From Hafnia psychrotolerans (GTDB lineage: Bacteria; Pseudomonadota; Gammaproteobacteria; Enterobacterales; Enterobacteriaceae): DNA of 64,000 nt. The stretch is from positions 62,001-126,000 of the forward strand of contig NZ_BMFZ01000012.1 of assembly GCF_014639435.1 (NCBI RefSeq). Direction: 5' to 3'. The stretch's first letter is position 1, and the number at the start of each line of letters is the position of its first letter. Positions 43,170 to 55,211 of this stretch are shown here, in pieces. A program made the translations under genes and the position numbers. Below the pieces are notes generated by a model. The model did not search any database, was not told the origin of the DNA, and saw nothing but the letters and a program-made list of their open reading frames with translations.

Positions 43170-43763
43170 ATGACTGCACTTTATCTGGCTTCCGGTTCAC
43201 CACGACGTCGTGAGTTACTTGCCGTTCTTGAATACGCGTTTGAGCATCTGGTTATTGATGTCGCGGAAGAACAGCAGGTGGGTGAAGCACCAGACGCCTA
43301 TGTCGTCAGGTTGGCTTGTGAGAAAGCGCAGGCAGGAGTGAAAGTCGCTCCACAGGATCTTCCGGTGCTCGGCGCGGATACCATCGTGGTCCTTGAGGGC
43401 AAGGTATTGGAAAAGCCGCAGGATGAAGCTCAGGCCGCTCAAATGCTGGCTGCGCTCTCCGGTCGCCAGCATCAAGTGATGACGGCGGTGGCTTTTGCCG
43501 ATCGAAATATTTATCGCAGTACGCTGGTTGTGACTGATGTCACCTTTCGTTCACTATCCGCGGAGGATATTCACCACTATATTCTGAGCGGAGAACCCAT
43601 GGATAAAGCGGGTGCATACGGTATTCAGGGAAAGGGCGGTTGTTTCGTCCGTGAAATTCGCGGCAGTTACTACGCAGTGATGGGACTTCCTCTGGTGGAA
43701 ACCCAGGAACTGTTCGGTGACTTTGTTGCATTACGCGAGCTTAGGAGAAAGCATGACAGCTGA
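43170..43763 (+). CDS. yhdE: Maf-type nucleoside triphosphate pyrophosphatase (dTTP/UTP)
   Basis: Cytosolic enzyme of 197 aa of the Maf family that hydrolyses dTTP/UTP to monophosphates. The substrate loop is [12 protein letters not shown], with the catalytic region [18 protein letters not shown] and [10 protein letters not shown]. The ATG at 43170 gives the usual start; an ATG at 43167 adds one Met. A GAGGGA site precedes them. The stop lies 11 bp into rng. Confidence 0.96.
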   Translation: MTALYLASGSPRRRELLAVLEYAFEHLVIDVAEEQQVGEAPDAYVVRLACEKAQAGVKVAPQDLPVLGADTIVVLEGKVLEKPQDEAQAAQMLAALSGRQHQVMTAVAFADRNIYRSTLVVTDVTFRSLSAEDIHHYILSGEPMDKAGAYGIQGKGGCFVREIRGSYYAVMGLPLVETQELFGDFVALRELRRKHDS

Positions 43764-45222
43764 ATTATTGGTCAATGTCACCCCGTCGGAAACCAGAGTG
43801 GCTTACATTGACGGTGGCATTTTGCAAGAGATCCATATTGAGCGTGAAGCCAAGCGCGGCATTGCGGGCAATATTTACAAAGGGCGCGTTAGCCGGGTTC
43901 TTCCAGGCATGCAGGCGGCCTTTGTAGATATTGGCTTAGAGAAAGCGGCATTTTTACACGCATCGGATATCATGCCGCACACCGAATGTGTGGCTCGTGA
44001 TGAACAGAAAAACTTCAACGTGCGTGACATCGTAGAGTTGGTGCATCAGGGCGAGGATCTGATGGTGCAGGTGGTAAAAGATCCGCTGGGCACCAAGGGT
44101 GCACGCCTGACCACCGATATCACGTTGCCCTCACGCTATTTGGTTTTCATGCCAGGTGCATCCCATGTGGGTGTATCGCAACGCATTGAAAGTGAAGCAG
44201 AACGCGATCGCCTCAAAAAAGTCGTGTCGGAATATTGTGATGAGCACGGTGGCTACATCATCCGCACCGCGGCTGAAGGCGTGGGCGAAGAAGAACTGAA
44301 GCAGGACGCCGCCTTCCTTAAGCGTTTGTGGACCAAAGTGATGGAACGCAAGCGTCGTAACAAAACTAAGTGCAAACTTTATGGTGAATTGGCGCTGGCG
44401 CACCGCGTGTTGCGTGATTTTGCCGGTGAAGCGCTGGACCGGATCCGCGTTGACTCGCGATTAACGTATGAATTACTGGTGGAGTTCACCAGCGAATACA
44501 TTCCGGAAATGACCGCCAAACTCGAGCATTACAATGGCAAGCAGCCTATTTTTGATCTGTTTGATGTCGAGAACGAAATCCAGCGCGCGCTGGAGCGTAA
44601 AGTCGAACTCAAGTCAGGTGGTTATCTGATTATCGATCAGACAGAAGCCATGACGACCGTGGATATCAATACGGGCGCCTTCGTTGGCCATCGCAATCTC
44701 GAAGAAACCATCTTCAATACCAATACCGAAGCCACTCAGGCCATCGCTCGCCAACTGCGTCTGCGTAATCTTGGCGGTATCATCATCATCGATTTCATTG
44801 ATATGTCGAATGAAGAGCACCGTCGTCGAGTCTTGCACTCTCTCGAACAGGCATTGTCGAAAGACCGCGTCAAAACGGGGGTTCACGGTTTCTCCGCGCT
44901 CGGATTGGTTGAAATGACGCGTAAGCGTACTCGTGAAAGCGTGGAGCACGTATTGTGCAGTGGCTGCCCGACCTGCCATGGCCGCGGTACGGTGAAAACG
45001 GTCGAAACGGTATGTTATGAAATACTGCGCGAAATCGTGCGGGTTCATCATGCCTATGATGCTGACCGTTTCCTGGTGTACGCCTCTGCGGCTGTCGGTG
45101 AAGCGTTGAAAAGCGAAGAGTCCCACGCGCTGGCTGAAGTGGAAATTTTTGTCGGTAAGCAGGTGAAAGTTCAAATTGAACCGCTCTACAACCAAGAGCA
45201 GTTCGACGTCGTGATGATGTGA
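43753..45222 (+). CDS. rng: Ribonuclease G
   Basis: Endoribonuclease of 489 aa that matures 16S rRNA 5' ends and decays mRNA. The S1 RNA-binding domain lies at about 35-130, with [19 protein letters not shown]. The catalytic DNase I-like part holds the conserved [10 protein letters not shown] and [11 protein letters not shown]. The Zn-link CxxC is in CSGCPTCHG (about 410). The start at 43753 follows TTAGGAG and matches E. coli RNase G; upstream in-frame codons belong to yhdE. Confidence 0.98.
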   Translation: MTAELLVNVTPSETRVAYIDGGILQEIHIEREAKRGIAGNIYKGRVSRVLPGMQAAFVDIGLEKAAFLHASDIMPHTECVARDEQKNFNVRDIVELVHQGEDLMVQVVKDPLGTKGARLTTDITLPSRYLVFMPGASHVGVSQRIESEAERDRLKKVVSEYCDEHGGYIIRTAAEGVGEEELKQDAAFLKRLWTKVMERKRRNKTKCKLYGELALAHRVLRDFAGEALDRIRVDSRLTYELLVEFTSEYIPEMTAKLEHYNGKQPIFDLFDVENEIQRALERKVELKSGGYLIIDQTEAMTTVDINTGAFVGHRNLEETIFNTNTEATQAIARQLRLRNLGGIIIIDFIDMSNEEHRRRVLHSLEQALSKDRVKTGVHGFSALGLVEMTRKRTRESVEHVLCSGCPTCHGRGTVKTVETVCYEILREIVRVHHAYDADRFLVYASAAVGEALKSEESHALAEVEIFVGKQVKVQIEPLYNQEQFDVVMM

Positions 45223-45405
45223 TATACCTGTAATACTTAAGTTTTAGAGGCGTTGGCGACACGCATTCACTGAGGGTCACGAGGTTGGCGTTTGTTAGTT
45301 TGCCGCCTTTCTGCAACGTGAATTATGTAGGGTATAAATGTTTGGTTTCCATTGCTACTTAAGTCAATTAACACACCGCACAGAATGGAAGACAAGGAGA
45401 TAAGT

Positions 45406-48400
45406 TTGAGGCGACTGCCCGGGATACTGCTAACCACATGTGCAACAATTGTCGTGATTGTTGCTTTGATTATCAGTGGCTTGCGTCTGGCTTTACCTCA
45501 GCTTCATCGTTTCCAGCAGCAGTTGGTTGACCAGGTGCAGTCGATTAGCGGCGTGCCGATCACTCTCGACCAAATCAGCGGTAATTGGCAAATCTTTGGA
45601 CCGACGCTGGAGTTGAAAAAACTCAGCGTGACCCTGCCTGATGCTTCAGTCAACGTAGAACGCGTCACACTGGCGCTCGATGTTTGGCAATCTTTGCTGC
45701 ATATGCGCTGGCAGTTTCGTGATCTGACGTTCTACAATCTCGATCTCGATATCAACGCCACTTTTGGCGGCAACACCAAAGACAGCAAAGGTTTCGAAGC
45801 CAACCGTATCAGTGATATTTTTCTCAAACAGGTCGACCATTTTGACCTGCGCGACAGCCGTATCTCCTTTCTGACACCCTCCGGTCCACGCGCCGATATT
45901 TCTATCCCACAACTGACCTGGTTGAACAGTCACAACCGCCATCGTGCTGAAGGATTGGTGAGTCTGTCGAGCTTTAACGGGCAGCACGGCGTCGTTCAAC
46001 TGCGTATGGATCTTAACGACAATAAAGGCCTGCTCAATAACGGAAAGATTTATCTGCAGGCCGATAATATTGATATGAAACCCTGGTTCAGCCGCTGGTT
46101 GCGCAGTAACACCGGATTAGAAAGTGCTGATTTTAGCCTTGCGGCCTGGCTTACCGTACGCAATGGTGATATCGCCGCTGGCGACGCTTGGGTGAAAAAG
46201 GGGGCTGCGACATGGATAAGTGAGGGCCAGGACCACCGACTGGATGTTGAAAACCTGACGATGCACGGCAGTCGGCAGGGTAATGGCTGGCAAGTGGAGA
46301 CTAAACAGCTCAACCTGAAAACGGACGGGCAGGCCTGGCCAAAAGGTACGCTTAGCGCACTCTATTTGCCTGAAAACAATGCGTTCCTTGGACCATCGCA
46401 AAGTGAAGAACTACGCCTGCGCGGTACACAGTTACAGCTTGAACGGCTTGGCCCGATCATTCCAACCTTCTCATTCCTGACGCCGGAACTGCTTGAGCGT
46501 TGGCAGGATCTACAACCCCAAGGGATGGTCGATACGCTAGCCCTAGACATTCCGATCAATCAGCCCGATCACACTCGTTTTGATGCCAAATGGCATGATG
46601 TCACCTGGCAGCGCTGGAAATTACTGCCGGGTATTAATCATTTCAGCGGCGCTTTAAAAGGCAGCGTACAGCGTGGTCAGATGACGGTGAATTTACAGGA
46701 CAGTACACTACCGTATGGCGAAATGTTTCGTGCACCGCTAGAAGTGAGTTCCGCACAAGGGACATTCGACTGGAGTAATGACAAAGACGGGTGGGGTTTG
46801 TGGGCTAAAGGTGTGGATGTCAAAGCCAACGCGCTTTGGGCACACGGCGACTTCCACTATAACCATCCCGCCAACGGCCAGCCATGGCTGAATATTCTGA
46901 CCGGTATTCGTCTATACGATGCAGGCCAGGCTTGGCGATATTTCCCTGAAACCCTAATGGGTAAACATCTGGCAGACTACCTTTCCGGTGCGATTCAGGG
47001 CGGGCAGGTGGACAATGCGACGCTGACCTTTAACGGCAACCCGCAGGATTTCCCGTTCAAAAATAACGAAGGTCAATTCCAGGTTTGGGTGCCGTTGCGT
47101 CATTCGACCTTCCAGTTTCAGCCGGAGTGGCCAGCGTTGACCAATCTGGATATTGACCTCGACTTCCTCAATGACGGTCTGTTTATGAAGGCGGCCAATA
47201 CTCAGTTGGGGAAAGTGGATGGCAACAACGTCGTCGCAAATATCCCTGACTATCTGAAAGAAAAACTGTTCATTGATGCTGATATCAAAGGTACGGGCAA
47301 AGATATTGGCGCCTACTTTATGGATACCCCGCTGAAAGACTCGCTGGGAGCCGCGTTAGACGAATTGCAGATCAGCGGCGATGTAAGTGGTCGCTTACAT
47401 TTAGGCATTCCACTCAATGGCGAAATGGTACGTGCCACGGGGGGCGTCAATCTCAACAATAACAGCCTGTTTATTAAGTCGTTGAACAGCACGATGGAAC
47501 ACCTCAGCGGGCAGTTCGCCTATGATAACGGCAATTTGCAAAGTAGCCAGCTCGCCGGCAACTGGTTCGGTCAGCCATTTAAAGCCCAGTTTAGCACCCA
47601 CGAACTGAAGGACGATTACACCATTAACGTCGGGTTGGAAGGGAACTGGCAACTGGCGAAAATTACCGGCACACCGGCTGTTGTTGCCAGCAAAATCAGT
47701 GGCAGCGCTCCATGGAAAGGTGTTGTTGATATCTCTTTGCCGCATAAAGGCGAGCCAAACTACCGTGTTGCAATCAGTACGGATCTGAAGAATGTAAGTA
47801 GTCACTTACCCAGCCCGTTAGATAAAAAGGGCGGCCATGCTCTTCCCCTTAATGTCAATGTCAAAGGCGGGCTGCAAAGTTTTGATCTTAGCGGTGTATT
47901 AGGTGGGAAAGACCGCTTTAATAGTCGCTGGCTATTGGGTAAACAGTTGAAACTCGATCGCGCAGCCTGGCAGATGAATACCGCGAAGACGCCAGCGTTA
48001 CCGCAAACCAGTAACCTCACGTTGCATCTACCGGCGCTAGATGGTGAAAGCTGGTTGGCGCTGATGTCATCGGATAGCGCCACCACCACCAAGGCCGGCA
48101 GTCGTGGCAAAGTGGCCAGCAAGGCACTTGCGCCCGAATTCAGCTTCCCGCATGAGATCACGTTGACCACGCCGCAACTGACGTTGGGCGGCCAGGTATG
48201 GAATGACCTGCTGCTACGCTCGACCCAAGGCAGCAACGGTATGAGCATTACGGCGATGGGTAAAGAGATCGACGGCACACTCATGATGAATGATGCTGGC
48301 CCGTGGAAAGCCGATTTACGTTACCTCTACTTTAACCCGCAGTGGACCGTGGCTGATGCGGCAAGCGGAGGTAAAACCTCATCTAATCCTTTTGCTGAAG

Positions 48401-49266
48401 ACAATATCTCCTTCGCCAACTGGCCTGCCTTACAGCTCCGTTGCCAAGCGTGCTGGTTCCTCGGGCAGAATTTCCGTCGGGTGAATGCTGATCTGATACC
48501 AGTGGGTAACCAGCTATCGCTGCGCAACGGCCTTATCGACACCGGCGTTGTACGCCTGGATGTGCAGGGTGACTGGAAGCAGAATGGCTCAGGACAAAGC
48601 ACCGGCCTGAAAGGTAAACTGACGGGCAAAGATGTCGAAGTCGCCACCTCGTTCTTTGGTGTGACTACGCCGCTGCGCGGTGCGCCTTTTAACATCGATT
48701 TTGACTTGCACTGGAAATCCATACCCTGGAAACCGGATCTGAAAACCTTCAATGGCACGATGAAAACGGATCTCGGTAAAGGCGAAATTGCTGACCTCGG
48801 TGGCGGGCGTGCTGGTCAACTACTACGTCTTGTGAGCTTTGACGCTCTAATGCGTAAGTTACAACTAGATTTCAGCGATACTTTTGGCAAAAATTTCTAT
48901 TTTGACTCGATCAAATCCACAGCATGGATTAAAGATGGCGTGATTCATACCGATGACCTGCTGGTTGACGGCCTGGCTGCTGATATCGCTATGACTGGCA
49001 GCGTTGATCTGGTTAACCAGCGTCTGAATATGGAAGCCGTGGTCGCCCCGGAAATTTCTGCCACGGTCGGTGTGGCAACAGCGTTCGCCATCAACCCCAT
49101 TGTGGGGGCTGCGGTATTTGCTGCCAGTAAGGTACTGGCACCGTTGTGGAATAAAATTTCGCTGATCCGTTATCACATTGATGGCACCATCGCCGAGCCA
49201 AAAATTAATGAGGTTCTTCGCCAGCCAAGACCTGCAAAAGAACCCGCAGCCGCCGCTGCGCCCTGA
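45406..49266 (+). CDS. yhdP: AsmA-like phospholipid transport protein YhdP
   Basis: Very long protein of 1286 aa anchored by one N-terminal helix (about 8-30). It bridges the inner and outer membranes to move phospholipids, with TamB and YdbH. The beta-rich AsmA/DUF3971 repeats fill the periplasmic part. The C-terminal region MEAVVAPEISATVGVATAFAINPIVGAAVFAASKVL is the conserved end. The TTG at 45406 is preferred because AAGGAG lies 6 bp ahead and it gives the LRRLPGILL start seen in relatives; ATGs at 45352 and 45385 would add residues. Confidence 0.95.
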   Translation: MRRLPGILLTTCATIVVIVALIISGLRLALPQLHRFQQQLVDQVQSISGVPITLDQISGNWQIFGPTLELKKLSVTLPDASVNVERVTLALDVWQSLLHMRWQFRDLTFYNLDLDINATFGGNTKDSKGFEANRISDIFLKQVDHFDLRDSRISFLTPSGPRADISIPQLTWLNSHNRHRAEGLVSLSSFNGQHGVVQLRMDLNDNKGLLNNGKIYLQADNIDMKPWFSRWLRSNTGLESADFSLAAWLTVRNGDIAAGDAWVKKGAATWISEGQDHRLDVENLTMHGSRQGNGWQVETKQLNLKTDGQAWPKGTLSALYLPENNAFLGPSQSEELRLRGTQLQLERLGPIIPTFSFLTPELLERWQDLQPQGMVDTLALDIPINQPDHTRFDAKWHDVTWQRWKLLPGINHFSGALKGSVQRGQMTVNLQDSTLPYGEMFRAPLEVSSAQGTFDWSNDKDGWGLWAKGVDVKANALWAHGDFHYNHPANGQPWLNILTGIRLYDAGQAWRYFPETLMGKHLADYLSGAIQGGQVDNATLTFNGNPQDFPFKNNEGQFQVWVPLRHSTFQFQPEWPALTNLDIDLDFLNDGLFMKAANTQLGKVDGNNVVANIPDYLKEKLFIDADIKGTGKDIGAYFMDTPLKDSLGAALDELQISGDVSGRLHLGIPLNGEMVRATGGVNLNNNSLFIKSLNSTMEHLSGQFAYDNGNLQSSQLAGNWFGQPFKAQFSTHELKDDYTINVGLEGNWQLAKITGTPAVVASKISGSAPWKGVVDISLPHKGEPNYRVAISTDLKNVSSHLPSPLDKKGGHALPLNVNVKGGLQSFDLSGVLGGKDRFNSRWLLGKQLKLDRAAWQMNTAKTPALPQTSNLTLHLPALDGESWLALMSSDSATTTKAGSRGKVASKALAPEFSFPHEITLTTPQLTLGGQVWNDLLLRSTQGSNGMSITAMGKEIDGTLMMNDAGPWKADLRYLYFNPQWTVADAASGGKTSSNPFAEDNISFANWPALQLRCQACWFLGQNFRRVNADLIPVGNQLSLRNGLIDTGVVRLDVQGDWKQNGSGQSTGLKGKLTGKDVEVATSFFGVTTPLRGAPFNIDFDLHWKSIPWKPDLKTFNGTMKTDLGKGEIADLGGGRAGQLLRLVSFDALMRKLQLDFSDTFGKNFYFDSIKSTAWIKDGVIHTDDLLVDGLAADIAMTGSVDLVNQRLNMEAVVAPEISATVGVATAFAINPIVGAAVFAASKVLAPLWNKISLIRYHIDGTIAEPKINEVLRQPRPAKEPAAAAAP

Positions 49267-49382
49267 AATACCTGTCATTACGGTATTGGCTATGTATATC
49301 CCGTGTTACGATTATATTGTCTGGCCTGGAATGACGAATCTTCCGGCCAGAACAATTCATCCCCAAAGAGAGTGAAGAACTT

Positions 49383-50828
49383 ATGAGTTTGGCCTTAGTC
49401 AGTGAGCGGTTACTAACCGCTAATAATCTGAGTCATCAAGACCTGTTTGCTGTGTTAGGTCAACTGGCTGAACGCCGTCTCGACTATGCAGATCTCTTTT
49501 TTCAATCCAGTTTCCACGAGTCCTGGGTGATTGAAGACAGCATCATCAAAGATGGCTCTTACAATATTGATCAAGGTGTAGGCGTTCGTGCCGTCAGCGG
49601 CGAGAAAACCGGTTTCGCGTATGCAGACCAAATCACCCTGAATGCTTTGAATCAAAGTGCCTCAGCAGCGCGCAGCATTGTACGTGAACAAGGTAACGGT
49701 AAAGTCCATACGCTGGGCGAAATTGGCTATCAGGCGCTTTACACGATCCTCGATCCACTTCAAAGCCTTTCACGTGAAGCGAAAATTGAATTGCTGCATT
49801 GTGTTGATCGCGTGGCACGAGCAACTGACAAGCGGGTGCAGGAAGTCAGTGCCAGCATCACTGGCGTGTATGAAAGTGTACTGGTTGCGGCCACTGACGG
49901 TACGCTGGCGGCAGATATTCGTCCGTTGGTGCGGTTGTCCGTCAGCGTGCTGGTGGAAGATGATGGCCGCCGTGAGCGTGGCTCAAGCGGTGGCGGCGGA
50001 CGTTTTGGTTACGACTACTTCCTCGAAAGCGTTGATGGTGAAGTGCGTGCGGAGGCCTACGCGCGTGATGCGGTGCGCATGGCACTGCTTAACCTGAGTG
50101 CGGTCGCGGCTCCGGCAGGTGGAATGCCTGTGGTGTTGGGGGCGGGTTGGCCCGGTGTTCTGCTGCATGAAGCGGTAGGTCACGGTCTGGAAGGCGATTT
50201 TAACCGTCGTGGTACCTCGATGTTCAGCGGTCAGATGGGCCAGTTAGTGGCATCGGAGCTTTGTACCGTGGTGGATGATGGCACCATGCCAGGACGTCGT
50301 GGATCGCTCGCCATTGATGATGAAGGCGTACCGGGTCAGTACAACGTACTGATCGAAAACGGCGTGCTGAAAGGTTACATGCAGGACAAACTAAACGCGC
50401 GTCTGATGGGTGTGCCACCCACCGGAAACGGCCGCCGAGAATCCTACGCGCATCTGCCGATGCCGCGGATGACCAACACTTACATGCTGGCGGGAAAATC
50501 CACACCGGAAGAGATCATCAGCAGCGTCGAATACGGCTTGTATGCGCCAAACTTTGGTGGTGGACAGGTAGACATTACCTCCGGAAAATTCGTTTTCTCA
50601 ACCACTGAAGCTTATTTGATCGAAAAAGGTCGCATCACCAAACCAGTCAAAGGCGCGACACTGATAGGTTCAGGCATCGAAGCCATGCAGCAGATCTCCA
50701 TGGTCGGCAACGATCTGGCGCTTGATAAAGGCGTCGGTGTCTGTGGAAAAGAGGGGCAGAGCCTACCAGTCGGCGTCGGCCAGCCAACGCTGAAGCTGGA
50801 TAATATTACCGTGGGTGGCAGCGCGTAA
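49383..50828 (+). CDS. tldD: Metalloprotease TldD
   Basis: Zinc metalloprotease subunit of 481 aa that works with TldE (PmbA) to process microcin B17 and CcdA and degrade unfolded peptides. The active-site motif HEAVGH (HExxxH, H262-H267) lies in [18 protein letters not shown]. The C-terminal Cys-containing segment [17 protein letters not shown] completes the metal site in the family. The partner pmbA is in this window at 56.7 kb. Confidence 0.98.
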   Translation: MSLALVSERLLTANNLSHQDLFAVLGQLAERRLDYADLFFQSSFHESWVIEDSIIKDGSYNIDQGVGVRAVSGEKTGFAYADQITLNALNQSASAARSIVREQGNGKVHTLGEIGYQALYTILDPLQSLSREAKIELLHCVDRVARATDKRVQEVSASITGVYESVLVAATDGTLAADIRPLVRLSVSVLVEDDGRRERGSSGGGGRFGYDYFLESVDGEVRAEAYARDAVRMALLNLSAVAAPAGGMPVVLGAGWPGVLLHEAVGHGLEGDFNRRGTSMFSGQMGQLVASELCTVVDDGTMPGRRGSLAIDDEGVPGQYNVLIENGVLKGYMQDKLNARLMGVPPTGNGRRESYAHLPMPRMTNTYMLAGKSTPEEIISSVEYGLYAPNFGGGQVDITSGKFVFSTTEAYLIEKGRITKPVKGATLIGSGIEAMQQISMVGNDLALDKGVGVCGKEGQSLPVGVGQPTLKLDNITVGGSA

Positions 50829-50851
50829 TCATCGTTTTTTCATCGACGTTG

Positions 50852-50880
50852 ACGGGAACCTCAGGGTTCCCGTTTTATTT
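50852..50880 (+). terminator. Terminator between tldD and aaeR
   Basis: The stem acgggaacc-tcag-ggttcccgt followed by TTTATTTT lies 24 bp after the tldD stop. It overlaps the last bases of the convergent aaeR gene and may serve both. Confidence 0.85.
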
Positions 50881-51816
50881 TGATGATTTCGGCCCCATCG
50901 TCCCTTGCCTATACCCCTGATAAACTTTCCCAACCTGTTTAAAATATTCTGTCAGATAGTTAATACACACCTGCACTTTCAGCGGTATTTTGTCTTTTTC
51001 GGTATAGAGCGCATACACCGGACGTGGGTCGGACTGATAATTGCCGAACAGGATCTCCACGTCTCCGGCGTTGATTTCGTCAATGATCCACATTAGCGGC
51101 ACATGCGCGATGCCGACTCCAGCTTTCAGCCAGCGAATTAAGGTCTGCGAATCATTGGTGACGAAACGTCCGTGTGGCGTAATGCGTGTCGTAATACCTT
51201 CCGGTGCGATTAACTCAAAATCTCTGTCGGGTCGCACGCTGTATTCCAGCCATGAGAAGTTGACCATATCGGCTGGTTTGTCAGGTGTGCCGTGTTGGCT
51301 CAGATAGCTGCGCGCGGCGCAGACCACCATAGGCATTGACCCCAACCGCCTGGAGAACAAACTGGAGTCCTGGAGCGCACCAACGCGGATCACCACGTCG
51401 AGGCCATCGGCAATCAGATCCGGCGCCGGAATGCCGGTAACCAGATTAACTTTCAGTCCAGGATACTCAACCAGCATCTCGGCGGTCATCGCGGCTAATA
51501 CGTTTTGTGCCATTGTGGATGAACTACCGATGCGTAATGTGCCGGTTGGCGTGTTGTTGAAGGCATATAATTGTTCATGCACCTCGCGTACCTCCTGCAG
51601 CATTTTCAGGCATCCCTGATAATATATTTTACCGGCCTCGGTCAGGCCAATGCTGCGGGTGCTTCGGTTTAACAATTTGACTTGTAAGTCATTTTCTAGC
51701 TTTGAAACAGTCTGGCTGATGGCGGAAACGCTCAGGTCGAGGCGACGTGCAGCAGCGGTAAAAGAACCACTCTCCACCACCTGAGCGTAAATCGACATGC
51801 GTTTTAATCGGTCCAT
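50875..51816 (-). CDS. aaeR: LysR-type regulator of the aae efflux operon
   Basis: LysR transcription factor of 313 aa. The DNA-binding part is MDRLKRMSIYAQVVESGSFTAAARRLDLSVSAISQTV. The effector domain follows with DGLDVVIRVGAL. The start at 51816 is chosen because it gives the E. coli AaeR-like N-terminus; an in-frame ATG at 51849 would add 11 residues. Divergent from aaeXAB. In E. coli it activates aaeXAB in response to aromatic acids such as p-hydroxybenzoate. Confidence 0.94.
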   Translation of the reverse strand: MDRLKRMSIYAQVVESGSFTAAARRLDLSVSAISQTVSKLENDLQVKLLNRSTRSIGLTEAGKIYYQGCLKMLQEVREVHEQLYAFNNTPTGTLRIGSSSTMAQNVLAAMTAEMLVEYPGLKVNLVTGIPAPDLIADGLDVVIRVGALQDSSLFSRRLGSMPMVVCAARSYLSQHGTPDKPADMVNFSWLEYSVRPDRDFELIAPEGITTRITPHGRFVTNDSQTLIRWLKAGVGIAHVPLMWIIDEINAGDVEILFGNYQSDPRPVYALYTEKDKIPLKVQVCINYLTEYFKQVGKVYQGYRQGTMGPKSSK

Positions 51817-52083
51817 TGTTAACTCTGGCTTAAAAGTGATTGTGGTCACAGAATGTTGATAACTTGATAATAAGCACGCTAATATACCCTTCTAGGTAAT
51901 AAACCCCAGTTTCAGTATTGACTGGCGGTATCGCTACTTACCTTCGCACACTTCCCTGGCAAATCCATGGTGTCTTTTACCCTCTTCTGGCTCTCAGAAT
52001 GAGACGATATTGTCTAAAATAATAAATCATGCGCGGACGTGGTGAGGGGCGATTTTCCGCTGCGCTACATTAAGGAATTATGC

Positions 52084-52287
52084 ATGAGTTTGCTTCCGGT
52101 TATGGTGATTTTCGGATTGTCGTTTCCTCCGGTATTTTTTGAAATCCTGCTGGCGCTGGTGATCTTTTTCCTGTTGCGGCGTCTATTACAGCCTACCGGG
52201 ATTTACGACGTTGTCTGGCATCCGGCGTTATTTAATACAGCCCTGTTTTGCTGTGTGTTTTACTTGATTTCTTGCTTCTTCATCTGA
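52084..52287 (+). CDS. aaeX: AaeX membrane protein
   Basis: Small membrane protein of 67 aa with two hydrophobic segments, and the family pattern [25 protein letters not shown]...[19 protein letters not shown]. The ATG at 52084 follows AAGGA. It is the first gene of aaeXAB and its role is unknown; it is always linked with this efflux system. Confidence 0.93.
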   Translation: MSLLPVMVIFGLSFPPVFFEILLALVIFFLLRRLLQPTGIYDVVWHPALFNTALFCCVFYLISCFFI

Positions 52288-52294
52288 GGGTGTC

Positions 52295-53230
52295 GTGAAA
52301 AATTTTTCTATAAAAATAATGCGTTACGCAATAACGTTAATCCTTGTCGCCCTCGCTGTCGTCGCTATCTTCCAGGCATGGGCGTTCTATACCGAATCAC
52401 CCTGGACTCGCGATGCGAAATTCAGTGCTGATGTGGTCTCTATCGCCCCGGATGTCACGGGTCTTGTCACTGATGTGCCTATCGTTGATAACCAACTGGT
52501 GAAAAAGGGCCAGATCCTGTTCAAGATTGATCAGCCGCGCTATCAACAGGCTTTGGATGAAGCCAATGCTGATGTTGCTTACTACCAGGCACTCGCTGCG
52601 GAGAAAAAACGCGAAGCGCGACGTCGTGAAAAACTTGGCGTGCAGGCCATGTCGCAGGAAGAAATTGATCAGGCTAATAACGTATTGCAAACCACACAGC
52701 ATCAACTGGCGAAGTCCCTGGCTGCACGCGATCTGGCGGAGCTTGATCTCCAGCGTACCGTGGTAACCGCGCCTGCTGAAGGCTGGGTGACCAACCTTAA
52801 TGTGCACCCTGGAAACTATATCAATCGCGGTTCGACCGCCGTCGCACTGGTGAAGAAAAACACTTTTTATATTCTGGCGTATCTGGAAGAAACCAAACTG
52901 TCAGGTCTGAAGAAAGGTGACCGGGCGGAAATCACACCACTGGGCAGTAACCGCATTATGCATGGCTCGGTCGACAGCATTGCCGCTGCGGTAACCAATA
53001 GCTCTTCTTCAGCCGCCACCAATGGCCTTGCAACCATCGACAGTAATCTTGAATGGGTAAGACTGGCACAACGTGTGCCGGTGAAAATCACCCTGGATGA
53101 CGTAGACCAGCAGCACCCGTATCCTGCGGGCACCACGGCGACCGTGGTGATCACCGGGGATCACGACAGACAGCATGAACATCAGTCAGGATTTACCCGA
53201 CTGTTGCGCCGTCTGCGTGAATTCGGCTAA
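52295..53230 (+). CDS. aaeA: Aromatic carboxylic acid efflux membrane fusion protein AaeA
   Basis: Membrane fusion protein of 311 aa in the AaeAB efflux pump. An N-terminal helix (about 8-30) is followed by the lipoyl-like hairpin ([35 protein letters not shown]), an alpha coiled coil (about 85-130) and the beta-barrel domain ([23 protein letters not shown]-like). The GTG start at 52295 comes 7 bp after the aaeX stop. Exports p-hydroxybenzoate and related aromatic acids with AaeB. Confidence 0.95.
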   Translation: MKNFSIKIMRYAITLILVALAVVAIFQAWAFYTESPWTRDAKFSADVVSIAPDVTGLVTDVPIVDNQLVKKGQILFKIDQPRYQQALDEANADVAYYQALAAEKKREARRREKLGVQAMSQEEIDQANNVLQTTQHQLAKSLAARDLAELDLQRTVVTAPAEGWVTNLNVHPGNYINRGSTAVALVKKNTFYILAYLEETKLSGLKKGDRAEITPLGSNRIMHGSVDSIAAAVTNSSSSAATNGLATIDSNLEWVRLAQRVPVKITLDDVDQQHPYPAGTTATVVITGDHDRQHEHQSGFTRLLRRLREFG

Positions 53231-53239
53231 GAGATCAAC

Positions 53240-55195
53240 ATGAACAGCCAACTCATTTCGCGCGTCAGATTCGGCTGCAAGCTGACATTCGCTATCCTCG
53301 GCGCGCTGATCCTCGGTTTCTATTTTCATTTGGAAACACCGCGCTGGTCAGCGATGACGGCTGCGATTGTGGTCTCTGGCCCCGCGATGGCCGCTGGCGG
53401 TGAGCCTTTTGCCGGTGCTATCCGTCATCGTGGTCTTCTGCGTGTTATCGGTACCTTCATCGGGTGTATCGCTGCGTTAGTGATCATCGTCGCCACCGCT
53501 CGTGCGCCGGTAGTGATGTTACTTTTATGCTGCATCTGGGCTGGCGTCTGTACCTGGTGGTCTTCACTGGTCCGGGTTGAAAACTCTTATGCCTTGGGGT
53601 TGGCTGGTTATACCGCGCTAATTATCGTGGTGACTTCCGCCAGTACGCCACTGCAGACACCGCAGTTTGCCGTCGAGCGGTGCAGCGAGATTGTATTGGG
53701 GATCTGCTGTGCCGTTGTCGCTGACCTGTTGTTTTCGCCACGGTCGATCAAATCTGATGTTGACCGTTCGGTCAGTCAGTTACTGCTCGACCAGTTCGCT
53801 CTGATGCGGTTGTGCGTCAATCAGGGCGAAAAGGAAGATATTGATAAATCGTGGAGCAATCTGATTAAGAGCACCACGGCACTTAACGGTATGCGCAGAA
53901 GCCTGATTATGGAGTCGTCACGTTGGCAGCGTGTTAATGAGCGGCTGAAAGCACTGCACAGCACATCGCTGAGTATGATCACGCAAGCTTGTGAAACCTA
54001 CCTTATCTTGCAAACTTCACCCGATCGTATTACATCCAATATTGAGGAACTGTTTGCCGAACCGGCAGAAACGCCAATTGAGGTCCATCGGCGTATGAAA
54101 CAGCTGCGTCAGGCGATCTCCTCAACGCGCAGCGACGAGATTTTGCTGACAATCAGCTCATGGATCGGCGGTGGGACGCGGGCGCTGCTCCTGGCAAAAG
54201 GTATTCAAACCAACTGCAGTATCAGTAGTGTGGAAAGTAACATTCTTAACAGTGAAGTCGTGGTGAAACCGGCTTCAGCTGAGCGGCATCACGCCATGAT
54301 CAACGGACTGCGAACTTTTGTTGCCAGTGCGGCCGGTTGTCTATTGTGGCTGTGGACCGGTTGGACCTCTGGCAGTGGCTGCGTGGTTATCATCGCAGTG
54401 GTGACTTCATTGGCGATGCGTACGCCCAATCCCAAAGGTATGGCGACTGATTTTATCGTCGGGATGCTGCTGGCCATTCCGGTCGGCTCGGTGTACTTCA
54501 TGCTGATTATGCCAGCGACTCAGCAAAGTCTGTTTCTGTTGTGTCTATCGTTGGGGATATTCACCTTCTTTATCGGCATTGAGGTGACCAAGCGACGCCT
54601 TGGAATGCTCGGGCTACTGGTTGGGACAATCAATATTTTGGTGCTCAGTAATCCGATGAAATTCAATGTGGCCGCTTTTCTCGACAGCGCCACCGGTCAG
54701 GCCATTGGGACCATGATTGCGTTGGTTGTGCTGTTGTTGATCCGCGACAATTCGCGCGAAAGGACCGGCCGTACGCTGCTCAACCGTTTTATGAGTAGTG
54801 CGGTGTCGGCACTGACCACCAAGGTGTATCGCCGCCGTGAAAACCATCTGCCTGCGCTTTACCATCAGCTCAACCAGTTATTGGTAATGTTCCCGAATGA
54901 TATCGGCAAATACCGGTTAGCATTGATGCTGATCATCGCTCACCAGCGGATGAAAATGGCGGAAATTCCGGTCAGTGAGGAGCTTTCGACGTTCCATAAA
55001 AAGATCCGTAATACTGCAGACCACGTGGTTTCTGCGGGCGACAGCAAGCGCCCATACTACTATCAGCGGCTGCTTGCAGAACTGAATGAGTACCAGCAAA
55101 AACTGGTCGAATACAATGCGCCACCCAAAGTGACCGAACCGGTAAAACGGCTGACTGAGATGTTGAAAAAGTATCAGCACGCCTTCTTAGCCTGA
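53240..55195 (+). CDS. aaeB: Aromatic carboxylic acid efflux pump subunit AaeB
   Basis: Inner-membrane transporter of 651 aa (FUSC/ArAE family). Two bundles of about five helices (about residues 12-160 and 360-490), each followed by a large cytosolic domain, as in the family. Start [26 protein letters not shown]. It works with AaeA. Encoded 9 bp after aaeA, with a terminator just after the stop. Confidence 0.95.
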   Translation: MNSQLISRVRFGCKLTFAILGALILGFYFHLETPRWSAMTAAIVVSGPAMAAGGEPFAGAIRHRGLLRVIGTFIGCIAALVIIVATARAPVVMLLLCCIWAGVCTWWSSLVRVENSYALGLAGYTALIIVVTSASTPLQTPQFAVERCSEIVLGICCAVVADLLFSPRSIKSDVDRSVSQLLLDQFALMRLCVNQGEKEDIDKSWSNLIKSTTALNGMRRSLIMESSRWQRVNERLKALHSTSLSMITQACETYLILQTSPDRITSNIEELFAEPAETPIEVHRRMKQLRQAISSTRSDEILLTISSWIGGGTRALLLAKGIQTNCSISSVESNILNSEVVVKPASAERHHAMINGLRTFVASAAGCLLWLWTGWTSGSGCVVIIAVVTSLAMRTPNPKGMATDFIVGMLLAIPVGSVYFMLIMPATQQSLFLLCLSLGIFTFFIGIEVTKRRLGMLGLLVGTINILVLSNPMKFNVAAFLDSATGQAIGTMIALVVLLLIRDNSRERTGRTLLNRFMSSAVSALTTKVYRRRENHLPALYHQLNQLLVMFPNDIGKYRLALMLIIAHQRMKMAEIPVSEELSTFHKKIRNTADHVVSAGDSKRPYYYQRLLAELNEYQQKLVEYNAPPKVTEPVKRLTEMLKKYQHAFLA

Positions 55196-55211
55196 CTGTA
55201 AAGGCTGTGCG

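Noticed and set aside
44614-45195. 193-aa minus-strand frame opposite rng
   Set aside because: A shadow of rng, with no start signal and no known family.
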